From Hyphomonadaceae bacterium (lineage in GTDB: Bacteria > Pseudomonadota > Alphaproteobacteria > Caulobacterales > Hyphomonadaceae): a stretch of DNA of 64,000 nt. The notes under the pieces are model-generated. The model was not told the origin of the DNA. It was given only the letters and a program-made list of their open reading frames with translations, and did not search any database. A program made the translations under genes and the position numbers. This document shows positions 52,235-60,951 of the stretch, in pieces (the first letter of the stretch is position 1; each line of letters opens with the position of its first letter). Location of the stretch: assembly GCA_028285145.1 (NCBI GenBank), contig JANQQC010000011.1, positions 39,591-103,590 on the forward strand, in the 5' to 3' direction.

Positions 52235-53311
52235 ATGCTCAATGGCATCAATCTTATCAGGGCGCTTTCGTGCCTTGCCATCGCAATCTTTCACATCTGC
52301 GAACTCATCAATGCGACCTATACGGGCGTGCAGGTCAGTTTCAATCTCGCCGGCCCCGGCTTTCACCTCTTCCTGATGATCAGCGGTTTTATCCTCGTCT
52401 ACATCACACATCCCGCAGACAATCCGGCCCGCTTCATGACGAAGCGGATCATCAGGATTGCACCGGCCTACTGGTTGATGACGACGCTCGCGATCGGCCT
52501 CGTTCTCATGCGTCCATGGTTCCTGCCCGGCGCAGACCTCTCTCCAGAAAGCATCATCAAGAGCTACGCATTCCTCCCGCACGTCGATCAGGTTGGCCGA
52601 ACCATGCCGATCCTCTTTGTCGGCTGGACGCTTGGTTACATGATGCTTTTCTACGGCCTCTTCTCACTTTCTCTGCTCGCGCCCGCACGCTTTCAGATTT
52701 GGACTGCGATTGGCGGTCTGCTGGCGGTCATGATGCTGGCCCAGCTTCTGCCGGACCCCGTCTGGCGCGCCTTCTATGGCGACCCGATCCTGCTCGAATT
52801 CGCCGCCGGGTGCCTCGTTGGAATGGCGCTGCGCAATCCGCATGTCATTGACTGGATCAAAGCCCACCAGATGTGGCCAATCGCGCTTGTCGGCTTTATC
52901 GGCCTCATCGTTGCCATGCTCTCCAACACACAAGGCTTCACTCAGGTTGCGCTCTACGCGCCCGCCTCTGCGCTGCTTGTTTTCGCTGCCGTTGGCCAGG
53001 ACCTTTACCGAGTCCGCCTTGGCGGCGGTCTCCTCCAGCGCCTCGGCCTTGTCAGCTATGGCGTCTTCCTGATCCACCCGCTTGTGATCCCGGTCTTCGG
53101 CATCACTATCCATGACTATATCGATGATGGCCCGATTGGCGCGGCTCTGCTGTTCTTAACGGTGCTGCCGGTCACACTCATGCTTGCTGACCTTTGCTAC
53201 CGTTTCGTTGAGAAGCCATCGAATGATTGGCTCCGCGCGAGGCTCATTCATCGGCCGAAAGGCTCGGCAACCGCACCAAAAACTTCAATGGGCAGTGCGA
53301 ACGAAAACTAG
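52235..53311 (+). CDS. Acyltransferase-3 family membrane protein
   Basis: A 358-residue polytopic O-acyltransferase of the OafA/acyltransferase-3 type, which modifies cell-surface glycans or lipids. About ten membrane helices. The conserved N-terminal region is INLIRALSCLAIAIFHICE (the R-x-x-A and catalytic-type His pattern), with GPGFHLFLMISGFILVY following. The start at 52235 avoids a charged, non-conserved lead. It is convergent with the deaminase gene and the stops share CTAG. Confidence 0.9.
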   Translation: MLNGINLIRALSCLAIAIFHICELINATYTGVQVSFNLAGPGFHLFLMISGFILVYITHPADNPARFMTKRIIRIAPAYWLMTTLAIGLVLMRPWFLPGADLSPESIIKSYAFLPHVDQVGRTMPILFVGWTLGYMMLFYGLFSLSLLAPARFQIWTAIGGLLAVMMLAQLLPDPVWRAFYGDPILLEFAAGCLVGMALRNPHVIDWIKAHQMWPIALVGFIGLIVAMLSNTQGFTQVALYAPASALLVFAAVGQDLYRVRLGGGLLQRLGLVSYGVFLIHPLVIPVFGITIHDYIDDGPIGAALLFLTVLPVTLMLADLCYRFVEKPSNDWLRARLIHRPKGSATAPKTSMGSANEN

Positions 53312-53757
53312 CGCACCGCGATGGTCGCGAAGAAATCCTGGTAGAGCGCTGAGGCTTCCTCACGCATGAGACCGGTCTCCACCGTGATGCCCGCGGCTTT
53401 CAGCGTTGCCAGACCACCTGCCCCGTTTGGATGCTCATCCTCGAGGGCGCAGACAATTCGGGCAACGCCCGCATCAATCAGTCTCTGAGCGCAGGATGTC
53501 CCACCTGCGGACCGCTCCCGGCAAGGCTCCAGAGTAACATAGACCGTCGCCCCGGGGGCGCGGCCGCCAAGCGCCTTCAGCGCGATCTCCTCGGCGTGGA
53601 CCGTGCCGCCATCAATGGTGGCGCCTTCCGACAGACGGTGCCCCAGTTTTGAGATGATCGCGCAGCCAACAGCCGGGTTCGAGCCGGTGCGGCCCAATTG
53701 AGCGCGGGCAAGCGCGAGCGCGCGGCGCATATGTCGGGCATCATCAGTCAACATCAT
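53308..53757 (-). CDS. RibD-type deaminase domain protein without reductase
   Basis: A 149-residue zinc deaminase whose sequence is that of the RibD N-terminal domain: MRRALALARAQLGRTGSNPAVGC, zinc site HAEEIAL and TLEPCRERSAGGTSCAQRLIDAG. Full RibD proteins are about 360 residues, with a C-terminal 5-amino-6-ribosylamino-uracil reductase domain absent here. There is no trace of a broken reductase downstream, because the neighbouring convergent gene begins at once. It overlaps the purU stop by 4 bases (ATGA). It may act on a pyrimidine or pterin outside the normal riboflavin route; the substrate is unknown. Confidence 0.88.
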   Translation of the reverse strand: MMLTDDARHMRRALALARAQLGRTGSNPAVGCAIISKLGHRLSEGATIDGGTVHAEEIALKALGGRAPGATVYVTLEPCRERSAGGTSCAQRLIDAGVARIVCALEDEHPNGAGGLATLKAAGITVETGLMREEASALYQDFFATIAVR

Positions 53758-54608
53758 TCAAACACCACTGTGCGGCTGCCATTGAGAAAAACGCGTCCCT
53801 CGGCATGGGCGGTCACGGCCCTGGCCAGAACACGGGCTTCAACATCCCGTCCAAGTGAGACCAGCCGTTCGGGTGTCATGCGATGATCCACAGGAACAGC
53901 TTCCTGCGAGATGATCGGTCCCTCATCAAGATCGGATGTCACATAGTGTGCTGTTGCTCCGACCAGCTTCACGCCTCGCGCATGGGCCTGATGATAGGGC
54001 CGCGCGCCCTTGAAACTCGGCAGGAAGGAATGGTGAATGTTGATGCAGCGCCCGGCGAGTTCCTCCGTCAGATCGGGTGACAGGACCTGCATATAGCGCG
54101 CGAGCACGACGAGATCGGCACCGCTCTTCTCCAGCACTCGTAGCAACTCCGTTTCGGCGGCAGGTTTGGTCTCTTTGGTCACGGGAATATGGTGATAGGG
54201 CACATCGTGCCGGTCGGCGAGCCAGCGCGCGTCTTCGTGATTGGAGATCACAGCCGCGATATCAGCCCCCAACCGCCCCCGCCGATGGCGGTAGAGCAGG
54301 TCATTGAGACAGTGATCGCCCTTGGACACCAGGATGACCGCTTTCGGTTCATCGCTGCGAGCCCGCAAGGACCAGTCCATCTCGAACCCTCGCGCGACGG
54401 GTTCGAACGCCGCCTCGAACGCCTCCCGGTCAAAACGGCCTTCCGCTTCAAAGGCCGCGCGAATAAAGAAGGTTTTCGTCTCCGGATCCCCGAAATCATG
54501 GGATTCCAGCACGTTCAGCCGCAGACCTGACAGAACACCTGCCACGGCGGCAAGGATGCCGATCCGGTCAGGTGCTTGACAGCGCAGAATCCATGACGGT
54601 GCCGTCAT
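53754..54608 (-). CDS. purU: Formyltetrahydrofolate deformylase PurU
   Basis: Hydrolyses 10-formyl-THF to formate and THF, balancing one-carbon pools. The 284 residues have an N-terminal ACT domain (about 1-85, LRCQAPDRIGILAAVAGVLSGL) and a formyltransferase-like domain. The hydrolase signature is LVVLARYMQVLS, CINIHHSFLPSFKGARPYHQA and GATAHYVTSDLDEGPII. The start at 54608 follows the gpmA stop by one base. It is the middle gene of gpmA-purU-deaminase. Confidence 0.94.
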   Translation of the reverse strand: MTAPSWILRCQAPDRIGILAAVAGVLSGLRLNVLESHDFGDPETKTFFIRAAFEAEGRFDREAFEAAFEPVARGFEMDWSLRARSDEPKAVILVSKGDHCLNDLLYRHRRGRLGADIAAVISNHEDARWLADRHDVPYHHIPVTKETKPAAETELLRVLEKSGADLVVLARYMQVLSPDLTEELAGRCINIHHSFLPSFKGARPYHQAHARGVKLVGATAHYVTSDLDEGPIISQEAVPVDHRMTPERLVSLGRDVEARVLARAVTAHAEGRVFLNGSRTVVFE

Positions 54609-54609
54609 A

Positions 54610-55320
54610 TCACAGAGAAGGCAGATCCTTGGCGCGAGACGCATCAAGGTACCGAGCCGATTGCGGTTTCAGCGCGTCGTCCAATTCGATGAGCAATGGG
54701 TTGCCGGTCGGGATTTCAACGCCGGTAATCGCATCATCGGCAACCTCGAACAGGTGCTTCACGAGGGCCCGGAGCGAGTTGCCGTGCGCGGCAATGATTG
54801 TGTTTGTGCCGCTTGAAACAAGCGGCGCAATTTCGTCGGTCCAGTATGGGAGAACGCGTTCGAGCGTAAGTTTCAGGCTCTCCGTTGTTGGCACTTCGAC
54901 CCCTTGGTAGCGAGGGTCATTTCCCATGAAGTGCGGGCTGGAGGCGTCCTGTTCCGGCGGCGGGATATCATAGCTGCGCCGCCAGATATGAACCTGATCC
55001 GCGCCATGCTTGTCGGCTGTCTCTGCCTTGTCGAGACCGGTCAGGCCGCCATAGTGGCGTTCATTCAGCCGCCAGTGTTTCTCAACGGGCAACCAGACGC
55101 GGTCCATTTCTGTCAGAGCAAGCCACAGGGTGCGGATCGCGCGCGTCTGCATGCTGGCAAAAGCCCGTCGGAAGTCGATGCCCGTCTCCTTAAGAAGCTC
55201 GCCTGAATGACGCGCCTCGGCCTCCCCTTTCTCGGTCAGGTCGGCGTCCCACCATCCGGTGAAACGGTTTTCGAGGTTCCATTGGCTTTGACCGTGACGG
55301 ATCAGGGCGAGGGTTGGCAT
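54610..55320 (-). CDS. gpmA: 2,3-bisphosphoglycerate-dependent phosphoglycerate mutase
   Basis: Glycolytic enzyme interconverting 3- and 2-phosphoglycerate through a phosphohistidine. The 236 residues begin [15 protein letters not shown] (catalytic His9) and include [14 protein letters not shown] and [15 protein letters not shown] with the second catalytic His. It is the first gene of the three-gene minus-strand operon with purU and a deaminase, probably an economy of packing rather than a shared pathway. Confidence 0.95.
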   Translation of the reverse strand: MPTLALIRHGQSQWNLENRFTGWWDADLTEKGEAEARHSGELLKETGIDFRRAFASMQTRAIRTLWLALTEMDRVWLPVEKHWRLNERHYGGLTGLDKAETADKHGADQVHIWRRSYDIPPPEQDASSPHFMGNDPRYQGVEVPTTESLKLTLERVLPYWTDEIAPLVSSGTNTIIAAHGNSLRALVKHLFEVADDAITGVEIPTGNPLLIELDDALKPQSARYLDASRAKDLPSL

Positions 55321-55434
55321 GGGTGTTGTCCTTTTCGGCGCTGCACTCTCTCAGGCACCGTGATGCAGGAATCAAGCCCAACAGGGACAATTCCCGCCTC
55401 GCCAAGACGGCAAAGCGGCTGCTATCTGTAGGGC

Positions 55435-56025
55435 ATGAATGATCGAGTCTTTTTCTCGTCCGCACTGCTGCTGGCCATGCTGCTCGTCCTGCTCGCCCTC
55501 CAGCCAGCCGCCGGAGCCCTTCCCTCGGGATCGGTAAGCGGCGGCGACACCGATTACACCGAGGTCACCGTTGATGGGCGCGACCTCAACAGGATCGTCG
55601 CTGGTGGGGAGTCGCGCATCACCCTGATCGGTGACGGCAACGACCGGGTCCTGCGCATAGAGACCGAAGCCGGCGTGCTTTCGGAGGACCCCATTAAAGG
55701 CCCTCATTTTCGACTGGCAGCCGATCTTGAAGCCGTGTTCGAGAGGCAAACACTGGAAATCACGGTAAGGGCCAAACCGTCGGCGCGGTATGGCGCGCAG
55801 GAATTCATCGCGAACTACACAACCGGCAAGGATGGCGAATCCGGCTGGACGCGCTTCGACATGGTGCCGCGGTTTGCCGACTACGCCTTCACCTACAGGG
55901 TGCCTCGACGCGGAAGCGATCACGGCGTTGACTATCTCGCCATCCGTCCGGTCACCCCGGAAAAGCGCCGGGCCATCGAGATTGAAAGCATTACGCTGCG
56001 CCCGCTCGGCTACTGGACAGACTGA
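55435..56025 (+). CDS. Hypothetical exported protein
   Basis: A 196-residue protein I do not recognise. The N-terminal hydrophobic stretch (about 6-28, SSALLLAMLLVLLALQPAAGALP) could be a signal peptide or a membrane anchor. The mature part is predicted beta-rich (RITLIGDGNDRVLRIETEAG, GWTRFDMVP, ITLRPLGYW), resembling a carbohydrate-binding-like beta sandwich, though that is only an impression. It is 77 bases upstream of the S9 peptidase gene on the same strand. Confidence 0.75.
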   Translation: MNDRVFFSSALLLAMLLVLLALQPAAGALPSGSVSGGDTDYTEVTVDGRDLNRIVAGGESRITLIGDGNDRVLRIETEAGVLSEDPIKGPHFRLAADLEAVFERQTLEITVRAKPSARYGAQEFIANYTTGKDGESGWTRFDMVPRFADYAFTYRVPRRGSDHGVDYLAIRPVTPEKRRAIEIESITLRPLGYWTD

Positions 56026-56102
56026 TCGGGAACGCAGCGCTTGCGTCCCGGACCCGATCGCGTACCAATCCCCACCAGATTTCTCTTATCGCAGGAGCCT
56101 TC

Positions 56103-58268
56103 ATGTTCAGGTCGATCGCATCGCTCGCCGTCATCGCCATTTGTAGCGCCTGCGCCACGCAGCAGGACATCGATGTGACGACACAAATTGAAGACCCATC
56201 TCTTTCTGAAGACCCTTATCTCTGGCTGGAAGAGGTCGAAGGCGAAGAAGCCCTGGACTGGGTGCGCGCCCAAAATGAGCGCTCCCTTGAAGCGCTAAAG
56301 GCTAACCCGGTCTATGCTGGCAATGAAGCCGCCGCGATCGAAGCACTGACCTCGCAGGCCCGCATTCCCTACGGCGTCATCCGTGATGGAATGGTTTATA
56401 ATTTCTGGCAGGACGACACCAATGTGCGCGGCCTCTGGCGGCGGACCCCGCTGGAAAGCTATGCGACCGATGAACCCGACTGGGAGACCCTGCTCGACAT
56501 CGATGCGCTTGCCGAGACCGAAGAGCAGAACTGGGTCTTCAAGGGCGCGAACTGTCATAAGCCAGAGGGTGGTGACAAGTATTTCTGTATGATTGCGCTG
56601 TCGGACGGCGGCAAGGACGCTGTCGTGAATCGTGAGTTCGACATTGAGAGCAAATCCTTTGTCGAGAACGGGTTCGTGACCCCCGAGGCCAAACAGGGCC
56701 TATCATGGGTTGATGGTGACACACTGCTCGTCGGCACAGACTGGGGCGGCGACGGCTCGACGCTGACAGAATCCGGCTATCCTTCCATCGTGAAGCGCTG
56801 GCGGCGCGGCGACGCGCTCGAATCCGCAGAACCCCTCATTACCGGCCAGGCCTCCGATGTCGGCGTCTGGCCATTCGCGCTGGAGCTTGAAGACGGCCGC
56901 ATGCTCGAAGGAGCCGTCGAAGCCGACACCTTCTTCACCTCTACATACTGGCTGATCCCGAGCGATGGCACAGCGCCGGTGAAGTGGCCTGTCCCGCCAA
57001 AATCCACGCCCGACAGCGTGTATCAGGGACAGCTTCTGGTCTCGCTGCAGCAGGATTGGGCTCCTGAGGGGCAGGCGAACACCTTCCAGTCTGGCGACAT
57101 CGTTGCCTTCGATGTGGACGCTTTCCTTGTCTCGAAAGAGCTACCAATTGTTTCGCTGGTGTTCCGCCCGGACGAAAAGCAGGCGGCCAATGGCGTGGCT
57201 GTCGCCAAGCACGGGGCGATCCTGTCCTATGATGACAATGTGGTCGGCCGGATCGCGTCGCTCACATATGAGAACGGAGTCTGGTCGAAGCAGGACATCA
57301 GCCTGCCGGGGTCCGGTCAGGTCGGAATCGCTTTCGCCGACAAGGACGCGCAAACCGTTTTCCTGAACTATGAAGACTTCCTGACCCCGGACTCGCTGCT
57401 GAGTTACAATTCTCTCACCGGAACGGTGGGGCCTTTGAAAAGCCTGCCTGCCAAGTTCGATACAGAAGGGCTCGTCATCCACACCCGGGAAGCGACCTCA
57501 AAGGATGGCACGAAGATCCCCTACTTTGTCGTGCATCATGAGGACATTGCCCTTGATGGCACCAACCCGACCCTGCTCTACGCCTATGGCGGCTTCGAGA
57601 TCTCCATGCGCCCGTCATACTCGGCAACACTTGGCCGGCTCTGGCTTGAAAAAGGCGGCGTGTATGTCCTCGCCAATATTCGCGGCGGCGGTGAGTTCGG
57701 GCCGAAATGGCATCAGGCCGGACTGAAAACCAATCGCCAGCGTATCTATGACGACTTCATCGCTGTCGGCGAAAGCCTGATCGAGATGAAGCTGACGACG
57801 CCTGAGCATCTCGGCATCATGGGCGGCTCGAATGGCGGCCTGTTGATGGGCGTGATGCTCAACCAGCGTCCCGATCTCTGGAACGCTGTTGTCGTGCAGG
57901 TGCCGCTGCTGGACATGCTGCGCTATCATTTGCTGCTCGCCGGAGCATCCTGGGTGGATGAGTATGGCTCGCCGGACGTGCCTGAGGAGCGCGCCTTTCT
58001 TGAGACGATCTCGCCTTATCAGAACTTCGATGAGGACGCCGACTATCCGACCCCCTTCTTCGTGACATCGACGAAGGATGACCGAGTCCACCCCGGCCAT
58101 GCACGGAAAATGGCGAAGCTCTTCGAAGAAGCCGGCAAGCCATTTCTCTATTACGAGAACATCGATGGCGGGCACTCTGCAGCCGCAAACCAGACCGAAC
58201 GCGCCAAGCGATCAGCGCTGGAATATACTTACCTGTACGAGCAGCTGTTTCCCGATCCTGCGGAATAG
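56103..58268 (+). CDS. Prolyl oligopeptidase family (S9) lipoprotein
   Basis: A 721-residue S9A-type serine peptidase. The signal peptide ends in a lipobox (AICSAC, Cys17), unusual for the usually cytosolic prolyl oligopeptidases but seen in periplasmic forms. The N-terminal beta-propeller domain (DPYLWLEEVEGEEALDWVRAQNERS at its entry) covers about 30-440. The alpha/beta hydrolase domain carries Ser576 (GGSNGG), an Asp at about 660 (TKDDRVHP) and His691 (DGGHSAA). An AGGAG site precedes the ATG. It probably degrades short peptides in the periplasm. Confidence 0.92.
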   Translation: MFRSIASLAVIAICSACATQQDIDVTTQIEDPSLSEDPYLWLEEVEGEEALDWVRAQNERSLEALKANPVYAGNEAAAIEALTSQARIPYGVIRDGMVYNFWQDDTNVRGLWRRTPLESYATDEPDWETLLDIDALAETEEQNWVFKGANCHKPEGGDKYFCMIALSDGGKDAVVNREFDIESKSFVENGFVTPEAKQGLSWVDGDTLLVGTDWGGDGSTLTESGYPSIVKRWRRGDALESAEPLITGQASDVGVWPFALELEDGRMLEGAVEADTFFTSTYWLIPSDGTAPVKWPVPPKSTPDSVYQGQLLVSLQQDWAPEGQANTFQSGDIVAFDVDAFLVSKELPIVSLVFRPDEKQAANGVAVAKHGAILSYDDNVVGRIASLTYENGVWSKQDISLPGSGQVGIAFADKDAQTVFLNYEDFLTPDSLLSYNSLTGTVGPLKSLPAKFDTEGLVIHTREATSKDGTKIPYFVVHHEDIALDGTNPTLLYAYGGFEISMRPSYSATLGRLWLEKGGVYVLANIRGGGEFGPKWHQAGLKTNRQRIYDDFIAVGESLIEMKLTTPEHLGIMGGSNGGLLMGVMLNQRPDLWNAVVVQVPLLDMLRYHLLLAGASWVDEYGSPDVPEERAFLETISPYQNFDEDADYPTPFFVTSTKDDRVHPGHARKMAKLFEEAGKPFLYYENIDGGHSAAANQTERAKRSALEYTYLYEQLFPDPAE

Positions 58269-58356
58269 AGTTTGCAGGGCGCGACGCTGCGGCGCAGCAA
58301 TCTGATGTGACGTAGCCAGTTTGTGCGCTATATCGGGCCGACGAATTAGGGAGAGT

Positions 58357-60054
58357 ATGATGGACGGATCGAGCGGAACTCTGGAAAAAAGTCCTGTTAT
58401 TGAAGGCCTTGTCGACGTGTTGGGGCAGGCCGTCACGGCAGCGGATGTTTATCTGAGCGCGGTCAAATCCTCGGCTGCGGACCATCTGGTGAAGGATGGC
58501 CGGCCGGACAGACAAGCCCTTTTCGACCATCAACACACAGCTCACGGCCTTGCCTGGGTGGCCACCTATGTCGAGACCCTGCGCGAGACGGCGCACTGGG
58601 CCGAGCGCCTTGAAGCAGACGGTGAGCTTGGTGAGATTGAGGCATTGCTCTCGCAAGTTCTGTTCTCGGATTATCTCGCTTCGCTGGTCGGCGGCGTTGC
58701 CATGAATCAGGGTGAGACGATCCGCCCGCATGAGTTCGGCGAAGCTGCGCTGGAGGCTGCCTTCGCGCTTGAAAAGGACCCCGCCGTCAAAACGCTGCTT
58801 ATGGAAGGCAAGACACCAGAAGTGCTGGCCGCAGCCGCAGCGCATCTGCCGGACTCGCTGTCGCGCGCCACGGTCGAGAAGACCGGACTCGATGAGACGA
58901 TGGAGATGATCCGCGACACGTTCCGTAAGTTCGCGACGGACAAGGTTCTGCCTTACGCGCATGAGTGGCATCTGAAGAATGAATACATCCCGATGGATGT
59001 CGTCGATGAGATGGGAGAGCTGGGCGTCTTCGGCCTGACTATCCCTGAAGAATTTGGCGGCTCCGGTCTTGGCAAGACAGCCATGTGCGTTGTCTCCGAG
59101 GAGCTGTCGCGCGGCTATATCGGCGTCGGCTCGCTCGGCACACGGTCCGAAATCGCAGCCGAATTGATCCTGATCGGCGGAACCGACGAACAGAAAGACA
59201 AATGGCTTCCGGCCATCGCTTCGGCGGAAATCCTGCCAACGGCGGTGTTCACCGAACCAAACACCGGCTCTGACCTTGGCTCGCTACGAACGCGTGCAGT
59301 CAAGGATGGCGACACTTACAAAGTCACCGGCAACAAGACCTGGATCACTCACCCCGTCCGCGCCGACATGATGACGTTGCTTGCGCGGACCGATCCGGAC
59401 ACCACTAATTTTTCAGGCCTATCCATGCTTCTCGCGGAGAAGCCGCGCGGCGATGATGCCAACCCCTTCCCCGCTGATGGGATGACGGGCGGTGAGATCG
59501 AAGTGCTCGGCTATCGCGGCATGAAGGAATACGAGATTGGCTTCGACGAGTTCGAAGTGAAGGCTGACAACCTGCTTGGCGGCGTCGAAGGTCAGGGCTT
59601 CAAACACCTGATGGCAACCTTTGAGAGCGCGCGCATCCAGACAGCGGCCCGCGCTGTTGGCGTTGCACAGAACGCTCTGGAGCTCGGTCTGCAATATGCG
59701 CTCGACCGCAACCAGTTCGGTCGCCCGATTTTCGAGTTCCCGCGGGTCTCCAACAAGCTCGTAATGATGGCGGCTGAGCTCGTCGGCATTCGCCAGCTGA
59801 CGTACTTCTCCGCCCGACAGAAGGATTCAGGCAAGCGCTGCGATCTGGAAGCCGGCATGGCCAAACTGCTCGGAGCACGGGCAGCCTGGGCCGCTGCCGA
59901 CAATGCGCTGCAGATCCATGGCGGCAACGGGTTCGCGCTGGAGTATCCGGTCAGCCGGGTTCTGCAGGATGCCCGTATCCTCAACATCTTCGAGGGTGCT
60001 GGCGAAGTGCAGGCCATGGTGATCGCCCGCCGCCTTCTCGAAACCGCAAACTAA
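58357..60054 (+). CDS. mcd: (2S)-Methylsuccinyl-CoA dehydrogenase (ethylmalonyl-CoA pathway)
   Basis: FAD-dependent acyl-CoA dehydrogenase that oxidises (2S)-methylsuccinyl-CoA to mesaconyl-CoA. The 565 residues consist of a roughly 170-residue N-terminal extension (AHGLAWVATYVETLRETAHWA, GGVAMNQGETIRPHEFGE) characteristic of Mcd, then the usual dehydrogenase fold (FTEPNTGSDLGSLRTRAV, TGNKTWITHPVRADMM, GGIEV-type MTGGEIEVLGYRGMKEYE, IHGGNGFALEYPVSR). Standard acyl-CoA dehydrogenases are about 390 residues and lack the extension. Translation may start at the second ATG (58360). The nearby cobalamin adenosyltransferase fits the B12-dependent mutases of this pathway. Confidence 0.88.
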   Translation: MMDGSSGTLEKSPVIEGLVDVLGQAVTAADVYLSAVKSSAADHLVKDGRPDRQALFDHQHTAHGLAWVATYVETLRETAHWAERLEADGELGEIEALLSQVLFSDYLASLVGGVAMNQGETIRPHEFGEAALEAAFALEKDPAVKTLLMEGKTPEVLAAAAAHLPDSLSRATVEKTGLDETMEMIRDTFRKFATDKVLPYAHEWHLKNEYIPMDVVDEMGELGVFGLTIPEEFGGSGLGKTAMCVVSEELSRGYIGVGSLGTRSEIAAELILIGGTDEQKDKWLPAIASAEILPTAVFTEPNTGSDLGSLRTRAVKDGDTYKVTGNKTWITHPVRADMMTLLARTDPDTTNFSGLSMLLAEKPRGDDANPFPADGMTGGEIEVLGYRGMKEYEIGFDEFEVKADNLLGGVEGQGFKHLMATFESARIQTAARAVGVAQNALELGLQYALDRNQFGRPIFEFPRVSNKLVMMAAELVGIRQLTYFSARQKDSGKRCDLEAGMAKLLGARAAWAAADNALQIHGGNGFALEYPVSRVLQDARILNIFEGAGEVQAMVIARRLLETAN

Positions 60055-60058
60055 CCCA

Positions 60059-60114
60059 CCACGTCAGGCATGCTTCGCGACGTCCTGAAAAGGCCGAAGC
60101 ATGCTATGACGTGG
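60059..60114. repeat. Long imperfect hairpin after mcd
   Basis: Arms 60059-60077 (CCACGTCAGGCATGCTTCG) and 60095-60114 pair over 18 of 19 positions around a 17-base loop; the right arm has TA where C is expected. It begins 4 bases after the mcd stop. No T-run follows, so it is better seen as an RNA-stabilising or processing hairpin, or a palindromic repeat unit, than as an intrinsic terminator. Confidence 0.65.
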
Positions 60115-60160
60115 AAAGGCCCAGCCTATTCTTGGGCCAAGCAGCACTGAAAGGCCGCCC

Positions 60161-60367
60161 ATGCAAACTGCTCTTACTTACGGCTTCTACGCCGCGATCG
60201 CGGCCGTTTTCATCATTCTGGTATTCGGTATCGTCAATCTTGCACGTCAGGACGCGAACCAGGCCAGCCGCTCCAACCAACTCATGCGCCTGCGGGTCAT
60301 CATGCAGTTTGTTGCCGTGATGATCCTGGTCGCCATCGGCTTTGTCAGCGGCGCGATCAAGTTCTAG
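60161..60367 (+). CDS. Small twin-transmembrane HIG1-like protein
   Basis: A 68-residue inner-membrane protein with two helices (about 5-27 and 44-65) separated by a polar loop (ARQDANQASRSNQLMRLRV), the layout of HIG1-domain/twin-transmembrane proteins linked to respiratory complexes in alphaproteobacteria. It lies 8 bases before the adenosyltransferase gene, an arrangement I recall from related genomes, where it is followed by etf genes; those are absent here. Confidence 0.85.
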   Translation: MQTALTYGFYAAIAAVFIILVFGIVNLARQDANQASRSNQLMRLRVIMQFVAVMILVAIGFVSGAIKF

Positions 60368-60375
60368 AACGAGCT

Positions 60376-60948
60376 ATGGTCAAACTCGACAAGATTTACA
60401 CCAAGACCGGCGATCGCGGCTCCACGCGCCTCTCGACCGGCGAGCCTGTCGATAAGTGGCATCCACGTGTCTCCGCCTATGGCGCGATCGATGAGACAAA
60501 CGCGGCGCTTGGCCTCTGTGCCCTCCATGCGACCGGCGAAATGCTTGAGGCCATTCGCCGTGTGCAGAATGACCTGTTTGATCTCGGGGCCGATCTCGCC
60601 ACGCCCGATCGAGGCAAGAAGCTCGAGTGGGAACCCCTCCGCATTGTCGCCAGTCAGGTCGAGCGCCTCGAATCCGAGATTGATGCGATGAACGCCGACA
60701 TTCCCCCTCTGGACAGTTTCATTCTGCCCGGCGGATCGGCGCTGGCCGCGCATCTTCATGTCGCGCGGACACTTTGCCGGCGGGCTGAAAGGCTGATTGC
60801 GGAACTCTCGGCCATGGAGAATGAGATCGTCAGCGCAGAGGCTTTGTCTTATGCGAACCGCCTTTCGGACTGGCTGTTCGTGATCGGGCGGGCCGCGAAC
60901 GAGAATGGCGCGAATGACGTGAAATGGGTTCCCGGCGCGAACCGGTAG
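60376..60948 (+). CDS. Cob(I)alamin adenosyltransferase, PduO type
   Basis: Transfers adenosine from ATP to cob(I)alamin, making the coenzyme B12 used by acyl-CoA mutases. The 190 residues show the ATP-binding N-terminus KIYTKTGDRGSTRLSTGE, the SAYGAIDETNAALG segment, LPGGSALAAHLHVARTLCRRAER and the closing YANRLSDWLFVIGRAANE. It is tightly linked to the HIG1-like gene (8 bases) and hrpB (3 bases). It supports methylmalonyl-CoA and ethylmalonyl-CoA mutase activity. Confidence 0.94.
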   Translation: MVKLDKIYTKTGDRGSTRLSTGEPVDKWHPRVSAYGAIDETNAALGLCALHATGEMLEAIRRVQNDLFDLGADLATPDRGKKLEWEPLRIVASQVERLESEIDAMNADIPPLDSFILPGGSALAAHLHVARTLCRRAERLIAELSAMENEIVSAEALSYANRLSDWLFVIGRAANENGANDVKWVPGANR

Positions 60949-60951
60949 CCT

